From contig CAMDCE010000047.1 of NCBI GenBank assembly GCA_945889625.1, positions 1 to 39,786 of the forward strand: a DNA stretch of 39,786 nucleotides, in the 5' to 3' direction. Positions 31,586 to 39,786 of this stretch are shown here, one piece after another. The notes below the pieces were generated by a model. That model saw only the letters and a program-made list of their open reading frames with translations. It searched no databases and was not told the origin of the DNA. This DNA comes from Asaia bogorensis. GTDB lineage: Bacteria > Pseudomonadota > Alphaproteobacteria > Reyranellales > Reyranellaceae. The position numbers and the translations under genes were made by a program. Each line of letters starts with the position of its first letter. Position 1 is the first letter of the stretch.

Positions 31586-32911
31586 ATGCAGGACCGTATT
31601 TCGACGGGCAAACGCGGGCGTCACGGGGCTTGGCGCTGGTTCCCGATGGCCGGGCTGGTCTATCATTTCGCCAAAGAAGCAACGGGAGAGAAGCCAGAGG
31701 ATGTCTTGGATACGCTGATCCCGACTGCCGCCGAACTCGCAGGCGACCCGACCGTGATCTCGCGCGCCGAGGCGCTGCGGCCGATCGTCGAGGCCGCCGC
31801 GAACGAGATCGAGGACGGCCGCCGGCTGACGCCGGCGCTGCTCGACAGGCTGCATGAGGCGCGGCTCTTTCGCCTGCTGCTGCCCAGGACGTTGGACGGG
31901 TTCGAGACCGATCCTGTCACCTTCTTTCACGTCATCGAGACCATCAGCCGAGGCGACGCGTCGACCGCGTGGTGCCTCAGCCAGGCTGGGGGCTGCGCCA
32001 TGACGGCGGCCTATCTCGATCCCAAGGTGGCACGCCTGATCTTCGGCGATCGGCAGTCGGTGCTCGCCTGGGGCCCCGGCCCCAAGTCGCGCGCCGTGCT
32101 GTGCGAGGGCGGATACAAGGTCACGGGCGTGTGGGCCTTCGCCTCGGGCGGACGGCACGCCACCTGGATTGGCTGCCACTGCCCGATCTTCAAGGCCGAC
32201 GGCTCGCCGCTGCTGGGCGCCGACGACCGCCGGGTCGAGCGCACCATGCTGGTGCCCGCGAGCGACGTCGCCTGGACCGACATCTGGAACGTCGTCGGCC
32301 TGCGCGGCACGGCGTCCGACCAGTTCGCGCTCGCCGACCATTTCGTGCCGGCCAGCCATTCGTTCAGCCGCGACTTCTCGCAACCCGCACTGGAACGCCG
32401 CGAAAGCGGCCCGCTCTACCGCATGTCGGCGATGACCTGCTACGAGGTCGGCTTCGCCGGCGTGGCGCTCGGCATCGCCCGCAGCGCGCTCGACAGCTTC
32501 GTCGACACCGCCCGCACCAAGATCCCGCGCGGCGCCCGCAGTCCGATCCGCGACAGCGCGGTGGTGCAGACCGGGCTCGGCCAGGCCGAGGTGGCGGTCC
32601 GCTCGGCGCGCGCCTTCCTGCTGCAGGAACTGGCCGCGATCTGGAAGGAGATCTGCGGCGGCGGCGTGCTCACGGTCGACCATCGCATCACGATCCGCAT
32701 GGCCTCGACCAACGCGATCCACCGCGCACGGGAAGTCGTGGACTTTGCCTACAATGCCGCCGGCGCCACCGCGATCTTCGAGAGCCATCCGCTGGAGCGC
32801 CGCTTCCGCGACATCCATACCGTCACCCAGCAACTGCAGGGCCGGCTCTCGCATTTCGAGACCGTCGGCGCCTGGATGATGGGTGCCGATACCGATCTCA
32901 CTTGGGTCTGA
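31586..32911 (+). CDS. Acyl-CoA dehydrogenase-fold flavoprotein monooxygenase-like
   Basis: 441 residues if started at ATG 31586. The recognisable protein begins near residue 42 (LDTLIPTAAELA), so ATG 31646, or TTG 31706 with AGAGG five bases upstream, are serious alternatives; a later start would widen the divergent control region. Family signs: helix LDRLHEARLFRLLLPRTLDG, SRGDASTAWCLSQAGG, KVTGVWAFASGGRHATW (the flavin/substrate strand), and WNVVGLRGTASDQF. This is the HsaA/HpaB-like branch of the acyl-CoA dehydrogenase fold, which hydroxylates substrates using reduced flavin, rather than a fatty-acid dehydrogenase, since no CoA-enzyme catalytic glutamate is evident. It leads a plus-strand catabolic run with VOC and hydrolase genes. 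Confidence 0.83.
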   Translation: MQDRISTGKRGRHGAWRWFPMAGLVYHFAKEATGEKPEDVLDTLIPTAAELAGDPTVISRAEALRPIVEAAANEIEDGRRLTPALLDRLHEARLFRLLLPRTLDGFETDPVTFFHVIETISRGDASTAWCLSQAGGCAMTAAYLDPKVARLIFGDRQSVLAWGPGPKSRAVLCEGGYKVTGVWAFASGGRHATWIGCHCPIFKADGSPLLGADDRRVERTMLVPASDVAWTDIWNVVGLRGTASDQFALADHFVPASHSFSRDFSQPALERRESGPLYRMSAMTCYEVGFAGVALGIARSALDSFVDTARTKIPRGARSPIRDSAVVQTGLGQAEVAVRSARAFLLQELAAIWKEICGGGVLTVDHRITIRMASTNAIHRAREVVDFAYNAAGATAIFESHPLERRFRDIHTVTQQLQGRLSHFETVGAWMMGADTDLTWV

Positions 32912-32935
32912 AGAACAGGGTTTGAGGAGAAGACA

Positions 32936-33337
32936 ATGCCGTTGGGCACGCTGCAGCACTACACCATCGAACCGTCCAACCTCGAACGGACCAGGAAGTT
33001 CTATTGCGAAGTGTTGGGCCTGAAGAACGGCGACCGTCCGCCGCTCGGCTTCCCCGGTTACTGGCTCTATTCCGGCGGCGTGCCTACCGTGCACCTTCTG
33101 GGCAAGCGCAAGCCGCGCGAGGGCATCGTGGTGCGCGGCACCAAGAAGAAGTTCAAGGACACCGGCCGCTTCGACCACATCGCCTTCGCAGCCAGCGACA
33201 TCTCGGGCGTGCGCCGCAAGCTCAGGGGCAAGAAGGTGAAGTTCCGCGAGCAGATCATCCCGCGCACCGGCGGCCAGCAGATCTTCCTCTACGATCCCGA
33301 TGGCGTGGGCGTCGAACTGAACTTCCCGCCGCCGTAG
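32936..33337 (+). CDS. VOC-family (glyoxalase/bleomycin-resistance/dioxygenase fold) protein
   Basis: 133 residues, one VOC domain of two beta-alpha-beta-beta-beta modules. Candidate metal ligands are His8 (LQHYTI), a histidine in PTVHLLG, another in FDHIAFA, and the late glutamate in GVELNFP. NLERTRKFYCEVLGLKNGDR is the usual first-module helix. GAGGAGA lies six bases before the ATG. Such proteins act as dioxygenases, isomerases or glyoxalases with a bound metal. It stands 24 bases after the flavoprotein gene and 4 bases before the next hydrolase, so it is part of one operon and may act on the hydroxylated product. Confidence 0.88.
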   Translation: MPLGTLQHYTIEPSNLERTRKFYCEVLGLKNGDRPPLGFPGYWLYSGGVPTVHLLGKRKPREGIVVRGTKKKFKDTGRFDHIAFAASDISGVRRKLRGKKVKFREQIIPRTGGQQIFLYDPDGVGVELNFPPP

Positions 33338-33341
33338 GCGC

Positions 33342-35219
33342 ATGATCGTCTCGATCGACATCAAGAGCGTCGAGCCGCTGGCCGACGGCGTGGCGTTCGG
33401 CAGCGTGGGCGCCTATGAGCGCGTGATCGGCGTGGCCCATGGTGAGGTCGATCCCAAGGCTGCCGGCAACAAGGGCATCGCGCTGATCGACAAGGCGCCG
33501 CTCAACGCCCGCGGCTGCGTGGAGTATGCGACCGACTTCTACATCCTGCGGCCCAAGGATCCGGCCAAGGGCAACGGCCGCATCCTCTACGAAGTCAACA
33601 ATCGCGGCCGCAAGATGCTGTTCGGCAACATCGCCGACGGGCCCATCGGCATCAACGATCCCAAGAAGCCTGCGGAGCTCGGCAACGGCTTTCCGCTGCG
33701 GCTGGGCTTCACCGTCGTCTGGTCGGGCTGGGACCCCGATGCGCCGCGCGCCAATCTCGGCCTCGGCCTCACCGCGCCGGTTGCCACCGACAACGGCAAG
33801 CCGATCATCAAGCAGGTGCGCGAGGAATATTGCTCGGGTACGCGGGGCGGCGCCCTGGAGGCCTTCAAGCTCAGCTACGAGGCCACCAGCCTCGACCAGG
33901 CGAAGGCACGTCTCACGGTGCGCGCGAAGGCCGCCGAGCAGCCGCAGGAAATGCCGGCCGACCAGTGGTCGTTCGTCGACGGCCGCTCGATCAAGCTCAA
34001 GGACAAGCCCAAGCCCGGCTTCCTCTATGAGTTCCACTACGAGGCGAAAAATCCCAAGGTGCAGGCGCTGGGTTTCGCCGCAACGCGCGATTTTGTGAGC
34101 TGGCTGCGCTACGACCCCAAGGCCGCCGAAGCGACCGGCCGGCCGATCGGCCATGCGCTGGCCATCGGCTTCTCCCAGGCCGGGCGATACTTGCGCAACC
34201 ACATCTCCGAAGGCTTCAATCGCGACGAGCAGGGCCGCAAGGTGTTCGACGGCATCCATAGCCATATCGCGGGCGTCGGCCGCCTCTTCTTCAACGAACC
34301 GTTCGCCCAACCGGCGCGTACCGCCACGCAGCACGAGGACCACGATTTCCCCGAGAGCGCTTTCCCCTTCTCGACTGCCACGCTTGCCGATCCGTTCAGC
34401 GACAGCAAGGGATCGCTGTTCCGCGGCGACGGCTGCGATCCCAAGCTGATCGAAACCAACACCTCGACCGAATACTGGCAGAAGGGTGCCTCGCTGCTTG
34501 CCACCGATCCGCTCGGCCAGAAGGACGTGTCGTTGCCGGACAATTCGCGACTCTACATGATCGCCGGCACCCAGCATGGCGGCCGCGCCGGGGCGGCCTC
34601 TGACACCGGCCCCGACGTCAATCCGCGCAACCCGCACAATCCCATGCCGGCGGTGCGCGCGCTGCTGATGGCGCTCGACGAATGGGTGGTGTCGGGCAGG
34701 CAGCCGCCGCTCAGCCGCATGCCCACTCTCGCCGGCGGCACCCTGGTCGAGCCCGACAAGACGGGCTTTCCGACCATTCCGGGCGCGGCCGTGGTCAGGG
34801 TCACCAACAAGGTGGCGCCGCCGGGCGACTGGGTGAATCCCAAACCGCCGCAGAAGCTCTATCGCACGCTGGTCAGCAAGGTCGATACCGACGGCAACGA
34901 AGTGGCGGGCATTCGACTGCCCGACATCGCCGTGCCGCTGGCCACCTACACGGGCTGGAACGAGTACAAGGCGCCTTATCCCACGGGCGAGATTGCCGAT
35001 CGTGACGGCAGTTGCCTAGCCTTCGCACCCGACAGGAAAACACGCGAGGTGGCGGGTGATCCGCGATCCTCGATTGCCGAGCGCTATGCCAATCGCGCCG
35101 ACTACCTTGCCAAGGTGCAAACCGTCGTCTCGGAGCTTATGAAGAACCGCCTGATGCTGCAGGAGGACGCCGACCGCTATCTCGAGCGTGCCCGCCAGGA
35201 AATGCGCGTCGCGCCTTAG
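33342..35219 (+). CDS. Large alpha/beta-hydrolase-domain protein (Abhydrolase_10-like)
   Basis: 625 residues, much longer than a simple alpha/beta hydrolase. The nucleophile elbow is IGFSQAGRYLRN, near residue 280, with catalytic-triad candidates in the later half (MIAGTQHGG). An unusual N-terminal segment (residues 1-250: YERVIGVAHGEVDP, ILYEVNNRGRK, WSGWDPDAP) is typical of the Abhydrolase_10 proteins, as are EYWQKGASLLATDP and GWNEYKAPYPTGEIA near the C-terminus. No signal peptide is apparent. It lies 4 bases after the VOC gene and 8 bases before the next hydrolase. Likely an esterase/lactonase for a bulky substrate; exact function unknown. Confidence 0.85.
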   Translation: MIVSIDIKSVEPLADGVAFGSVGAYERVIGVAHGEVDPKAAGNKGIALIDKAPLNARGCVEYATDFYILRPKDPAKGNGRILYEVNNRGRKMLFGNIADGPIGINDPKKPAELGNGFPLRLGFTVVWSGWDPDAPRANLGLGLTAPVATDNGKPIIKQVREEYCSGTRGGALEAFKLSYEATSLDQAKARLTVRAKAAEQPQEMPADQWSFVDGRSIKLKDKPKPGFLYEFHYEAKNPKVQALGFAATRDFVSWLRYDPKAAEATGRPIGHALAIGFSQAGRYLRNHISEGFNRDEQGRKVFDGIHSHIAGVGRLFFNEPFAQPARTATQHEDHDFPESAFPFSTATLADPFSDSKGSLFRGDGCDPKLIETNTSTEYWQKGASLLATDPLGQKDVSLPDNSRLYMIAGTQHGGRAGAASDTGPDVNPRNPHNPMPAVRALLMALDEWVVSGRQPPLSRMPTLAGGTLVEPDKTGFPTIPGAAVVRVTNKVAPPGDWVNPKPPQKLYRTLVSKVDTDGNEVAGIRLPDIAVPLATYTGWNEYKAPYPTGEIADRDGSCLAFAPDRKTREVAGDPRSSIAERYANRADYLAKVQTVVSELMKNRLMLQEDADRYLERARQEMRVAP

Positions 35220-35227
35220 GAGGAAAT

Positions 35228-36004
35228 GTGGCCAAGCTCGATCGCAACGGTGTGAAGATTCATTATGAGATCCATGGCCCCCCCGGCCAATCGGCCCCGA
35301 CCATCCTGCTGAGCCACGGCTACAGCTCGACCAGCCGCATGTGGGACGGCCAGGTTGCGGCGCTCAAGGACCGCTACCAGATCGTGGTCTGGGACATGCG
35401 CGGCCACGGCGAGTCTGATTATCCCAAGGACCCCGCGCTTTATTCCGAGGGTCTGACAGTGGGCGACATGCGGGCGCTGATCGACCATGTCGGCGCCGAC
35501 AGGGCGATCGTGGGCGGCCTCTCGCTGGGCGGCTACATGTCGCTCGCCTTCCACGCCAGCCATCCTGGCCGGGTGCGGGCTCTGATGCTGTTCGACACTG
35601 GCCCCGGCTTCAAGAAGGACGAGGCGCGGGCCAAGTGGAACGAGACGGCCAACAAGCGCGCCGACGATTTGGAGGCGCGTGGGCTGGTGGCGCTGAACAC
35701 CAGCGACGAGGTCAAGCTCACCAAGCATCGCGACGCCAAGGGACTGGCCGGCGCCGCGCGCGGCATGCTGGCCCAGCAGACCGACCGGGTGATCCAGTCG
35801 CTCGACAAGATCGCCGTGCCGACGCTGGTGCTGGTCGGCGCCAACGACACCAATTTCCTCGCCGCCACCGACTACATGGCGGCCAAGATCAAGGGCGCGA
35901 CCAAGGTGGTCGTCCCCGACGCGGGCCATGCCTCCAACCTGCATCAGCCCGCACTCTTCAATCAGGCGGTCGAGGCGTTCCTCGCCAAGCTGCCGGCAGC
36001 ATAG
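35228..36004 (+). CDS. Alpha/beta-fold hydrolase
   Basis: 258 residues from GTG 35228, chosen because AGGAGG is spaced six bases before it. Oxyanion region ILLSHGYSSTSRMWD, nucleophile elbow GGLSLGGYMS with Ser99, acid in VGANDTNF and histidine in PDAGHASNLHQP give a full triad. This is the 3-oxoadipate enol-lactonase/haloperoxidase-like group. It follows the larger hydrolase directly and precedes the ketopantoate-reductase-like gene by 11 bases, so the run looks like successive hydrolysis steps on one compound. Substrate unknown. Confidence 0.9.
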   Translation: MAKLDRNGVKIHYEIHGPPGQSAPTILLSHGYSSTSRMWDGQVAALKDRYQIVVWDMRGHGESDYPKDPALYSEGLTVGDMRALIDHVGADRAIVGGLSLGGYMSLAFHASHPGRVRALMLFDTGPGFKKDEARAKWNETANKRADDLEARGLVALNTSDEVKLTKHRDAKGLAGAARGMLAQQTDRVIQSLDKIAVPTLVLVGANDTNFLAATDYMAAKIKGATKVVVPDAGHASNLHQPALFNQAVEAFLAKLPAA

Positions 36005-36015
36005 GGAGACGAACC

Positions 36016-37080
36016 ATGGGCAAGCGAATCGCAGTCGTCGGGGTCGGCGCGTTGGGCGGTTATGTCGGCGGCAACCTGGCGCAGGCCGGCGAGGACGTGA
36101 CCCTGATCGATTTCTGGCCGGAGAACATCGAGGCCATCCGCTCACGCGGCCTCGAGCTCGATGGCGTGACGCCGGAGGAGAAGTTCACCGTCACCAAGGC
36201 CAAGACCATGCATCTCACCGAGATGGAGGCCCTGTCGCGCCAGAAGCCGATCGACATCGCCTTCGTGTCGATGAAGTCCTACGACACCGAATGGGCGACG
36301 GCATTGATCAAGCAGTACCTGGCGCCGGACGGCTATGTCGTGTCGCTGCAGAACTGCCTGAACGAGGAGCGCATCGCGGGCGTCGTCGGCTGGGGCAAGA
36401 CGGTGGGCATGGTGGCGTCGCTGATCTCGGTCGACATGTTCGAGCCCGCCCGCATCCGCCGCACCGTCGCCAAGGGCGGCGACAAGCACACCGTGTTCCG
36501 GGTCGGCGAGGTCCATGGCCGCATCACCAAGCGCGTCGAGGAACTGCGCGACATGGTGGGCCGCATCGACAGCGCCAAGACCACCACGAACCTGTGGGGC
36601 GAACGCTGGTCCAAGCTCTGCCAGAACGGCATGAAGAACGGCGTGTCGGCCGCCACCGGCCTGACCGGCTCGGACTGCGACCGCAACGACGCCATCCGCC
36701 GCTTCTCGATCAAATTAGGCGGCGAGGCTGTGCGGGTCGGCCAGGCGCTGGGCTATCACATCGAGAAGATCGGCAAGTTCGAGCCCGAGACGCTGGCCAA
36801 GGCGTCGGAAGGCGACAAAGCGGCGCTCGACGAGGTCGAGGCCATCCTGCGGCCGGGTTCCAACACCAACCCCAACCCGCGCGCCGACATCCAGCGACCG
36901 TCGATGGCCCAGGACATCCGCAAGGGCCGCCGCACCGAGATCGAGTTCATGAACGGCTACATCGCCGATCGTGGCAAATACATCGGCGTGCCCGCGCCGA
37001 CCCACGCCAAGCTGACCGAGATCGTGAAGAAGGTCGAACGCCAGGAAGTGAAAGCAGCGCCGGCATTGCTCGGCGGCTGA
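36016..37080 (+). CDS. Ketopantoate reductase (ApbA/PanE)-family protein
   Basis: 354 residues from ATG 36016; GGGAGACGAACC precedes it. The frame continues upstream in the hydrolase gene but the family start MGKRIAVVGVGALGGYVG is unambiguous (Rossmann GxGxxG). The catalytic lysine region is GERWSKLCQNGMKNG, and the C-terminal domain ends with TEIEFMNGYIADRG, matching the conserved E-x-x-x-x-N-G of the family. Members reduce 2-oxo acids with NADPH; in panE the product is pantoate. Position in a catabolic run, and length over the usual 300 residues, argue for another 2-oxo acid substrate. Whether it makes pantothenate is not decided by sequence. Confidence 0.88.
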   Translation: MGKRIAVVGVGALGGYVGGNLAQAGEDVTLIDFWPENIEAIRSRGLELDGVTPEEKFTVTKAKTMHLTEMEALSRQKPIDIAFVSMKSYDTEWATALIKQYLAPDGYVVSLQNCLNEERIAGVVGWGKTVGMVASLISVDMFEPARIRRTVAKGGDKHTVFRVGEVHGRITKRVEELRDMVGRIDSAKTTTNLWGERWSKLCQNGMKNGVSAATGLTGSDCDRNDAIRRFSIKLGGEAVRVGQALGYHIEKIGKFEPETLAKASEGDKAALDEVEAILRPGSNTNPNPRADIQRPSMAQDIRKGRRTEIEFMNGYIADRGKYIGVPAPTHAKLTEIVKKVERQEVKAAPALLGG

Positions 37081-37102
37081 TCTTCCCGACCGTTACGGCT
37101 TT

Positions 37103-37125
37103 GTCACATTCGTGATGTGACGAAT
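37103..37125. promoter_or_regulatory. Overlapping dyads upstream of the endonuclease/phosphatase gene
   Basis: GTCACAT (37103-37109) and ATGTGAC (37115-37121) form a 7-bp inverted repeat with a 5-base spacer; ATTCGT (37108-37113) with ACGAAT (37120-37125) is an interleaved second dyad. The symmetric, AT-rich site stands out in GC-rich DNA and lies 73-95 bases before the ATG at 37198, a position suited to an operator. A further small palindrome TCCCA/TGGGA (37164-37168, 37173-37177) lies closer to the start. No confident -35/-10 pair was found. The 37081-37197 gap contains no gene. Confidence 0.4.
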
Positions 37126-37197
37126 CCTATGCATGGATGGTTGTGTACTTGAGCCCTTTCTCGTCCCAGTATTGGGATGAGGATACAGGGGGCAGCC

Positions 37198-38310
37198 ATG
37201 AAGATTGCCAGCTACAATCTTGAGAATCTGTTCATGCGGCCGGTCGCCATGAACGGCGACACTCTGGCCGACGGCAGGAAGGCCCTGCAGGCCCAGGCGG
37301 AAATCAACATCGTCCTCAGCAAGCCAAACTACACCGCCGCCGACAAGAAGCGGATCGTACAGCTCCTGAAGGAGCTGAAGATCGACAAGAAGGACGACGG
37401 CGGGCCGTTCGCGCTCCTGCGTCAGAACAGGGGCCATCTGCTGAAGCGCCCCAAGGGCGGAGCGATCGAGGTGGTCGCCAACGGCCGTGGCGACTGGATC
37501 GGATCGGTCGAGCTGAAGCGCGAGGAAGTCAATGAAGCCGCGACGCGCAACACCGCCCGCGTCATCAACGACCTCGACGCCGATATCCTGGGCGTCATCG
37601 AGGCCGAAAGCCGCCCAGGTCTGGTTCGCTTCTCGCAGAACGTGATCGGCGCCGCCACGGGCGGCGAGCCCTATGCCCATGCCATGCTGATCGACGGCAA
37701 CGACGATCGCGGCATCGACGTCGCGGTCTATACGCGTGCCGGGTACGAGATCGTCTCGATCCACAGCCATGTCGACGACATGGATAACAAGGGACGGATC
37801 TTCAGCCGGGATTGCGCGCAGTACGAGATCGCGACCCCACAGGGCAAGTCGGTGCACGTGCTGGTCAATCACTTCAAGAGCAAGGGCTATGGCTCGGCCG
37901 TCGACTCCAACGAGCGCCGCCGCCGGCAGGCTGCCCGGGTGAAGGAAATATACGACACGCTGCGCCAGTCGAATGACCTGATCGCCGTCCTCGGCGACCT
38001 CAACGATACGCCCGACAGCGCGCCGCTTGCGCCCTTGATCGCCGGCACCGACCTGAAGGACGTGAGCGAACATCCCACGTTCCAGGATGACGGACGGCCC
38101 GGGACCTATGCCAACGGGACGGCAGGCAACAAGATCGACTACGTCCTGCTGTCGCCCGCGCTGTTCGCCGCGGTCAAGAGCGGTGGCGTCGAGCGCAGAG
38201 GCGTGTGGGGCGGCAAGAACGGCACGCTGTTCCCGCACTATCCGGAAGTCACCAAGGCGTCCGAAGCAGCCTCCGACCACGCCGCGATCTGGGCCGAGAT
38301 CGACATCTAG
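37198..38310 (+). CDS. Endonuclease/exonuclease/phosphatase-family protein
   Basis: 370 residues from ATG 37198, with GGGGG before it; a start at 37177 is less likely. Fold motifs: KIASYNLENLF (first strand with metal-binding Asn), the glutamate in GVIEAESRPG, the histidine-containing VNHFKSKG, GDLNDTPDSAPL (Asp/Asn pair), DYVLLSP and the terminal SDHAAIWAE. This is the complete Mg-dependent phosphoesterase set of the DNase I/exonuclease III/phosphatase superfamily. No signal peptide; cytoplasmic. Whether the target is nucleic acid or an inositol/lipid phosphate cannot be told. It stands alone after a 117-base gap with possible operator dyads and converges on the GMC gene. Confidence 0.88.
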   Translation: MKIASYNLENLFMRPVAMNGDTLADGRKALQAQAEINIVLSKPNYTAADKKRIVQLLKELKIDKKDDGGPFALLRQNRGHLLKRPKGGAIEVVANGRGDWIGSVELKREEVNEAATRNTARVINDLDADILGVIEAESRPGLVRFSQNVIGAATGGEPYAHAMLIDGNDDRGIDVAVYTRAGYEIVSIHSHVDDMDNKGRIFSRDCAQYEIATPQGKSVHVLVNHFKSKGYGSAVDSNERRRRQAARVKEIYDTLRQSNDLIAVLGDLNDTPDSAPLAPLIAGTDLKDVSEHPTFQDDGRPGTYANGTAGNKIDYVLLSPALFAAVKSGGVERRGVWGGKNGTLFPHYPEVTKASEAASDHAAIWAEIDI

Positions 38311-38318
38311 TCAGATTC

Positions 38319-38462
38319 CCTCCCCTTGGCGGAGTCCGCCAAGGGGAGGTGTCGGCGTCACACGCCGACGGAGGGGTCGGAAGCCCCAGGATCGTGGCTC
38401 ATGACCCCTCCGTCGCTGTATGACAGCGACACCTCCCCTGCGCGGACTCCGCGCAGGGGAGG
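38319..38462. repeat. 144-bp compound palindromic element with compensated stems
   Basis: The outer hairpins are perfect 15-bp stems: CCTCCCCTTGGCGGA (38319-38333) with 38335-38349, and CCTCCCCTGCGCGGA (38432-38446) with 38448-38462. Inner hairpins are GTCGGCGT/ACGCCGAC (38351-38358, 38362-38369) and GTCGCTGT/ACAGCGAC (38412-38419, 38423-38430). A 9-bp dyad GGAGGGGTC (38370-38378) with 38403-38411 joins the halves around a 24-base centre. Between left and right copies two bases of each hairpin stem differ, and each difference is matched on the opposite strand of the stem. It lies between convergent genes, so it probably forms a bidirectional transcript end. Confidence 0.9.
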
Positions 38463-38474
38463 AAGCATGATCCT

Positions 38475-39786
38475 CTAAGCCGCCATCTTCACGCCGGCCC
38501 CGGCGTCCTGCTTGATCATGTCGGCGCCCTTTTCCGCGATCATGATGGTGGGCGCGTTGGTGTTGCCCGAGGTGACGGTCGGCATGATCGAGGCGTCGAT
38601 CACGCGCAGCCCCGCGATGCCCCGCACCCGCAACCGCTCGTCGACCACGGCCATCGGATCCTGGTCCTGACCCATCTTGCAGGTGCCGATGACGTGATAG
38701 GTTGTCTGGCCGGTGCGCCGGGCGAAGTCGAGCCACTCGTCGTAGCTCTGTACCTTGTCGCCGGGGTTGTTCTCGTAGACGATGTATTTGGCGATCGCAG
38801 CGTTCTGCACGATCCTGCGGGCGATCTGCATGCCCGCCACCGTGGCATCGCGGTCGGTCTGGGCCGACAGGAAGTTCGGCCTGATCGAGGGCTCCGTCCC
38901 CGGCACGGCCGACTTGATATGGATCGAGCCGCGTGAATCGGGCCGGCATTGGCCGATCACCACGGTCATGCCGGGATCCTTCTCCAGCATGCGCTTCTGC
39001 GCCGAATCGTAACTGGCATGCGCCATATGGAACTGCATGTCGGGCGTCTCCAGACCCGGTCGCGTGCGAACGAAGCCGAACACCACGCCGGCGGTCAGGC
39101 TGAGCGCGCCCCTGCCGGTGGCGTAGTACTTAATCACTTCCTTCACCAAGCTGAGGCCACGCGTCTGCTCGTTCAGCGTCGCCATGTCCTTGACGCGCCA
39201 GTTCATGCGCGGCGCGAAATGGTCGCCATAGTTCTCGCCGACGCCCTTGAGCTCGTGCTTCACCTCGATGCCGAACTTGCGCAGCAGGTCGGGCTGGCCG
39301 ATGCCGGAATGCTCCAGCACGCCCGGCGACTGCACCGAGCCGCAGGACACGATGACCTCGCGGTTGACGCGGGCCTCGCGCGCCTGGCCGCCGACGCTGT
39401 AGGCCACGCCGACGCAGCGCTTGCCTTCGAGGATCACCTTGGCGACCAGCGCATCGGTCTCGATCCTGAGGTTCGGCCGCGACCGTGCCGGGTCGAGGAA
39501 GGCGCGCGCCGTCGACCAGCGCTTTCCGTCCTTCATCGTCACCTGGTAGTAGCCGAAGCCTTCCTGGGTGCCGTTGTTGTAGTCCTTGTTCTTCGGAAAG
39601 CCGCTGGCCTCGGCGGCATCGATGAAGGCGTCGCAGAGCGCGTGGGTCTCGCGCATCTCGGCCACGTTCAGCGGCCCGCCCTTGCCGCGCGAGTCGTCGC
39701 CGTCGCGCTCGTAGTGCTCCGACTTCCGGAAGTAGGGCAGCACGCTTTCGTAGGACCAGCCGCGGTTGCCGAGCTGGCCCCACGTG
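38475..39786 (-). CDS. GMC-family oxidoreductase (choline/alcohol dehydrogenase-like), partial
   Basis: The C-terminal 437 codons are present; the start lies beyond base 39786. The reading frame at the edge gives WGQLGNRGWSYESVLPYF, the conserved GMC block that follows the FAD-binding domain. The C-terminus shows the catalytic histidine in TYHVIGTCKMG and the partner asparagine in SGNTNAPTIM, with LRVIDASIMP between. These flavoproteins oxidise alcohols with FAD. It converges with the endonuclease/phosphatase gene across the palindromic element. The missing N-terminus would hold the FAD dinucleotide-binding loop. Confidence 0.9.
   Translation of the reverse strand, partial: TWGQLGNRGWSYESVLPYFRKSEHYERDGDDSRGKGGPLNVAEMRETHALCDAFIDAAEASGFPKNKDYNNGTQEGFGYYQVTMKDGKRWSTARAFLDPARSRPNLRIETDALVAKVILEGKRCVGVAYSVGGQAREARVNREVIVSCGSVQSPGVLEHSGIGQPDLLRKFGIEVKHELKGVGENYGDHFAPRMNWRVKDMATLNEQTRGLSLVKEVIKYYATGRGALSLTAGVVFGFVRTRPGLETPDMQFHMAHASYDSAQKRMLEKDPGMTVVIGQCRPDSRGSIHIKSAVPGTEPSIRPNFLSAQTDRDATVAGMQIARRIVQNAAIAKYIVYENNPGDKVQSYDEWLDFARRTGQTTYHVIGTCKMGQDQDPMAVVDERLRVRGIAGLRVIDASIMPTVTSGNTNAPTIMIAEKGADMIKQDAGAGVKMAA

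Noticed and set aside
31358..33364. 668-codon minus-strand frame opposite the flavoprotein and VOC genes
   Set aside because: The translation is low-complexity Arg/Ala/Gly/His-rich and opposes genes with clear motifs and ribosome sites.
38319..38462. CRISPR-like repeats
   Set aside because: The units are two inverted copies, not regularly spaced direct repeats, and no cas gene is present.

Overview
The window is a stretch of GC-rich chromosome (about 70% GC in most coding lines) with short gaps, many 4-base ATGA stop/start overlaps and Shine-Dalgarno sites of the GGAGG type. Gene content (twin-arginine secreted proteins, luciferase-like monooxygenase, FAH hydrolase, arylsulfatase, transglutaminase/DUF2126 cluster) fits a soil or water alphaproteobacterium. 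A Reyranella- or Bradyrhizobium-like lineage is my guess from memory and is not proven by the sequence. I see no rRNA, tRNA, CRISPR array, phage or transposase gene.

Region 1 (1-10961, minus strand) is a catabolic block. A translationally coupled trio (arylsulfatase, MFS transporter, amidase) is followed, after a 150-bp compound palindrome, by an SDR oxidoreductase, a luciferase-like flavin oxidoreductase, a Tat-type amidohydrolase, an aspartate-dehydrogenase-like protein, an M20-type metallohydrolase and the start of a Tat-exported solute-binding protein. Together they look like uptake and stepwise hydrolysis/oxidation of an unidentified amide- or sulfate-ester-containing substrate.

Region 2 (11020-19724, plus strand) runs divergently from the sulfatase: alpha/beta hydrolase, a divergent Tag-like DNA glycosylase, a hydantoin/Asp-Glu racemase homologue lacking one catalytic cysteine, an FAH-family hydrolase, an MFS transporter and a nitroreductase. 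It ends in a distinctive SGNH / membrane protein / SGNH triplet whose second SGNH copy is broken by a 5-bp deletion.

Region 3 (19721-22784, minus strand) holds a small secreted protein, a TetR regulator, a zinc alcohol dehydrogenase and a second SDR.

Region 4 (23032-30467, plus strand) is the most unusual functional unit: a transglutaminase fused to a DUF2126 putative amidoligase, a circularly permuted ATP-grasp fused to an alpha-E domain, and a second transglutaminase. This is a predicted but, to my knowledge, biochemically uncharacterised peptide-ligating/cleaving system. A more A/T-rich cupin gene sits inside it on the opposite strand.

Region 5 (30672-39786) has an oxaloacetate-decarboxylase-like enzyme (minus) divergent from a plus-strand catabolic run (acyl-CoA-dehydrogenase-like flavoprotein, VOC protein, two alpha/beta hydrolases, ketopantoate-reductase-like protein), then an endonuclease/exonuclease/phosphatase protein and, convergent to it, the C-terminal part of a GMC oxidoreductase that runs off the window.

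Three intergenic compound palindromes (5909-6058, 22827-22920, 38319-38462) and a solo hairpin (30622-30643) form a family of repeat elements; in at least one, stem differences are compensated on both sides, which points to conserved structure.
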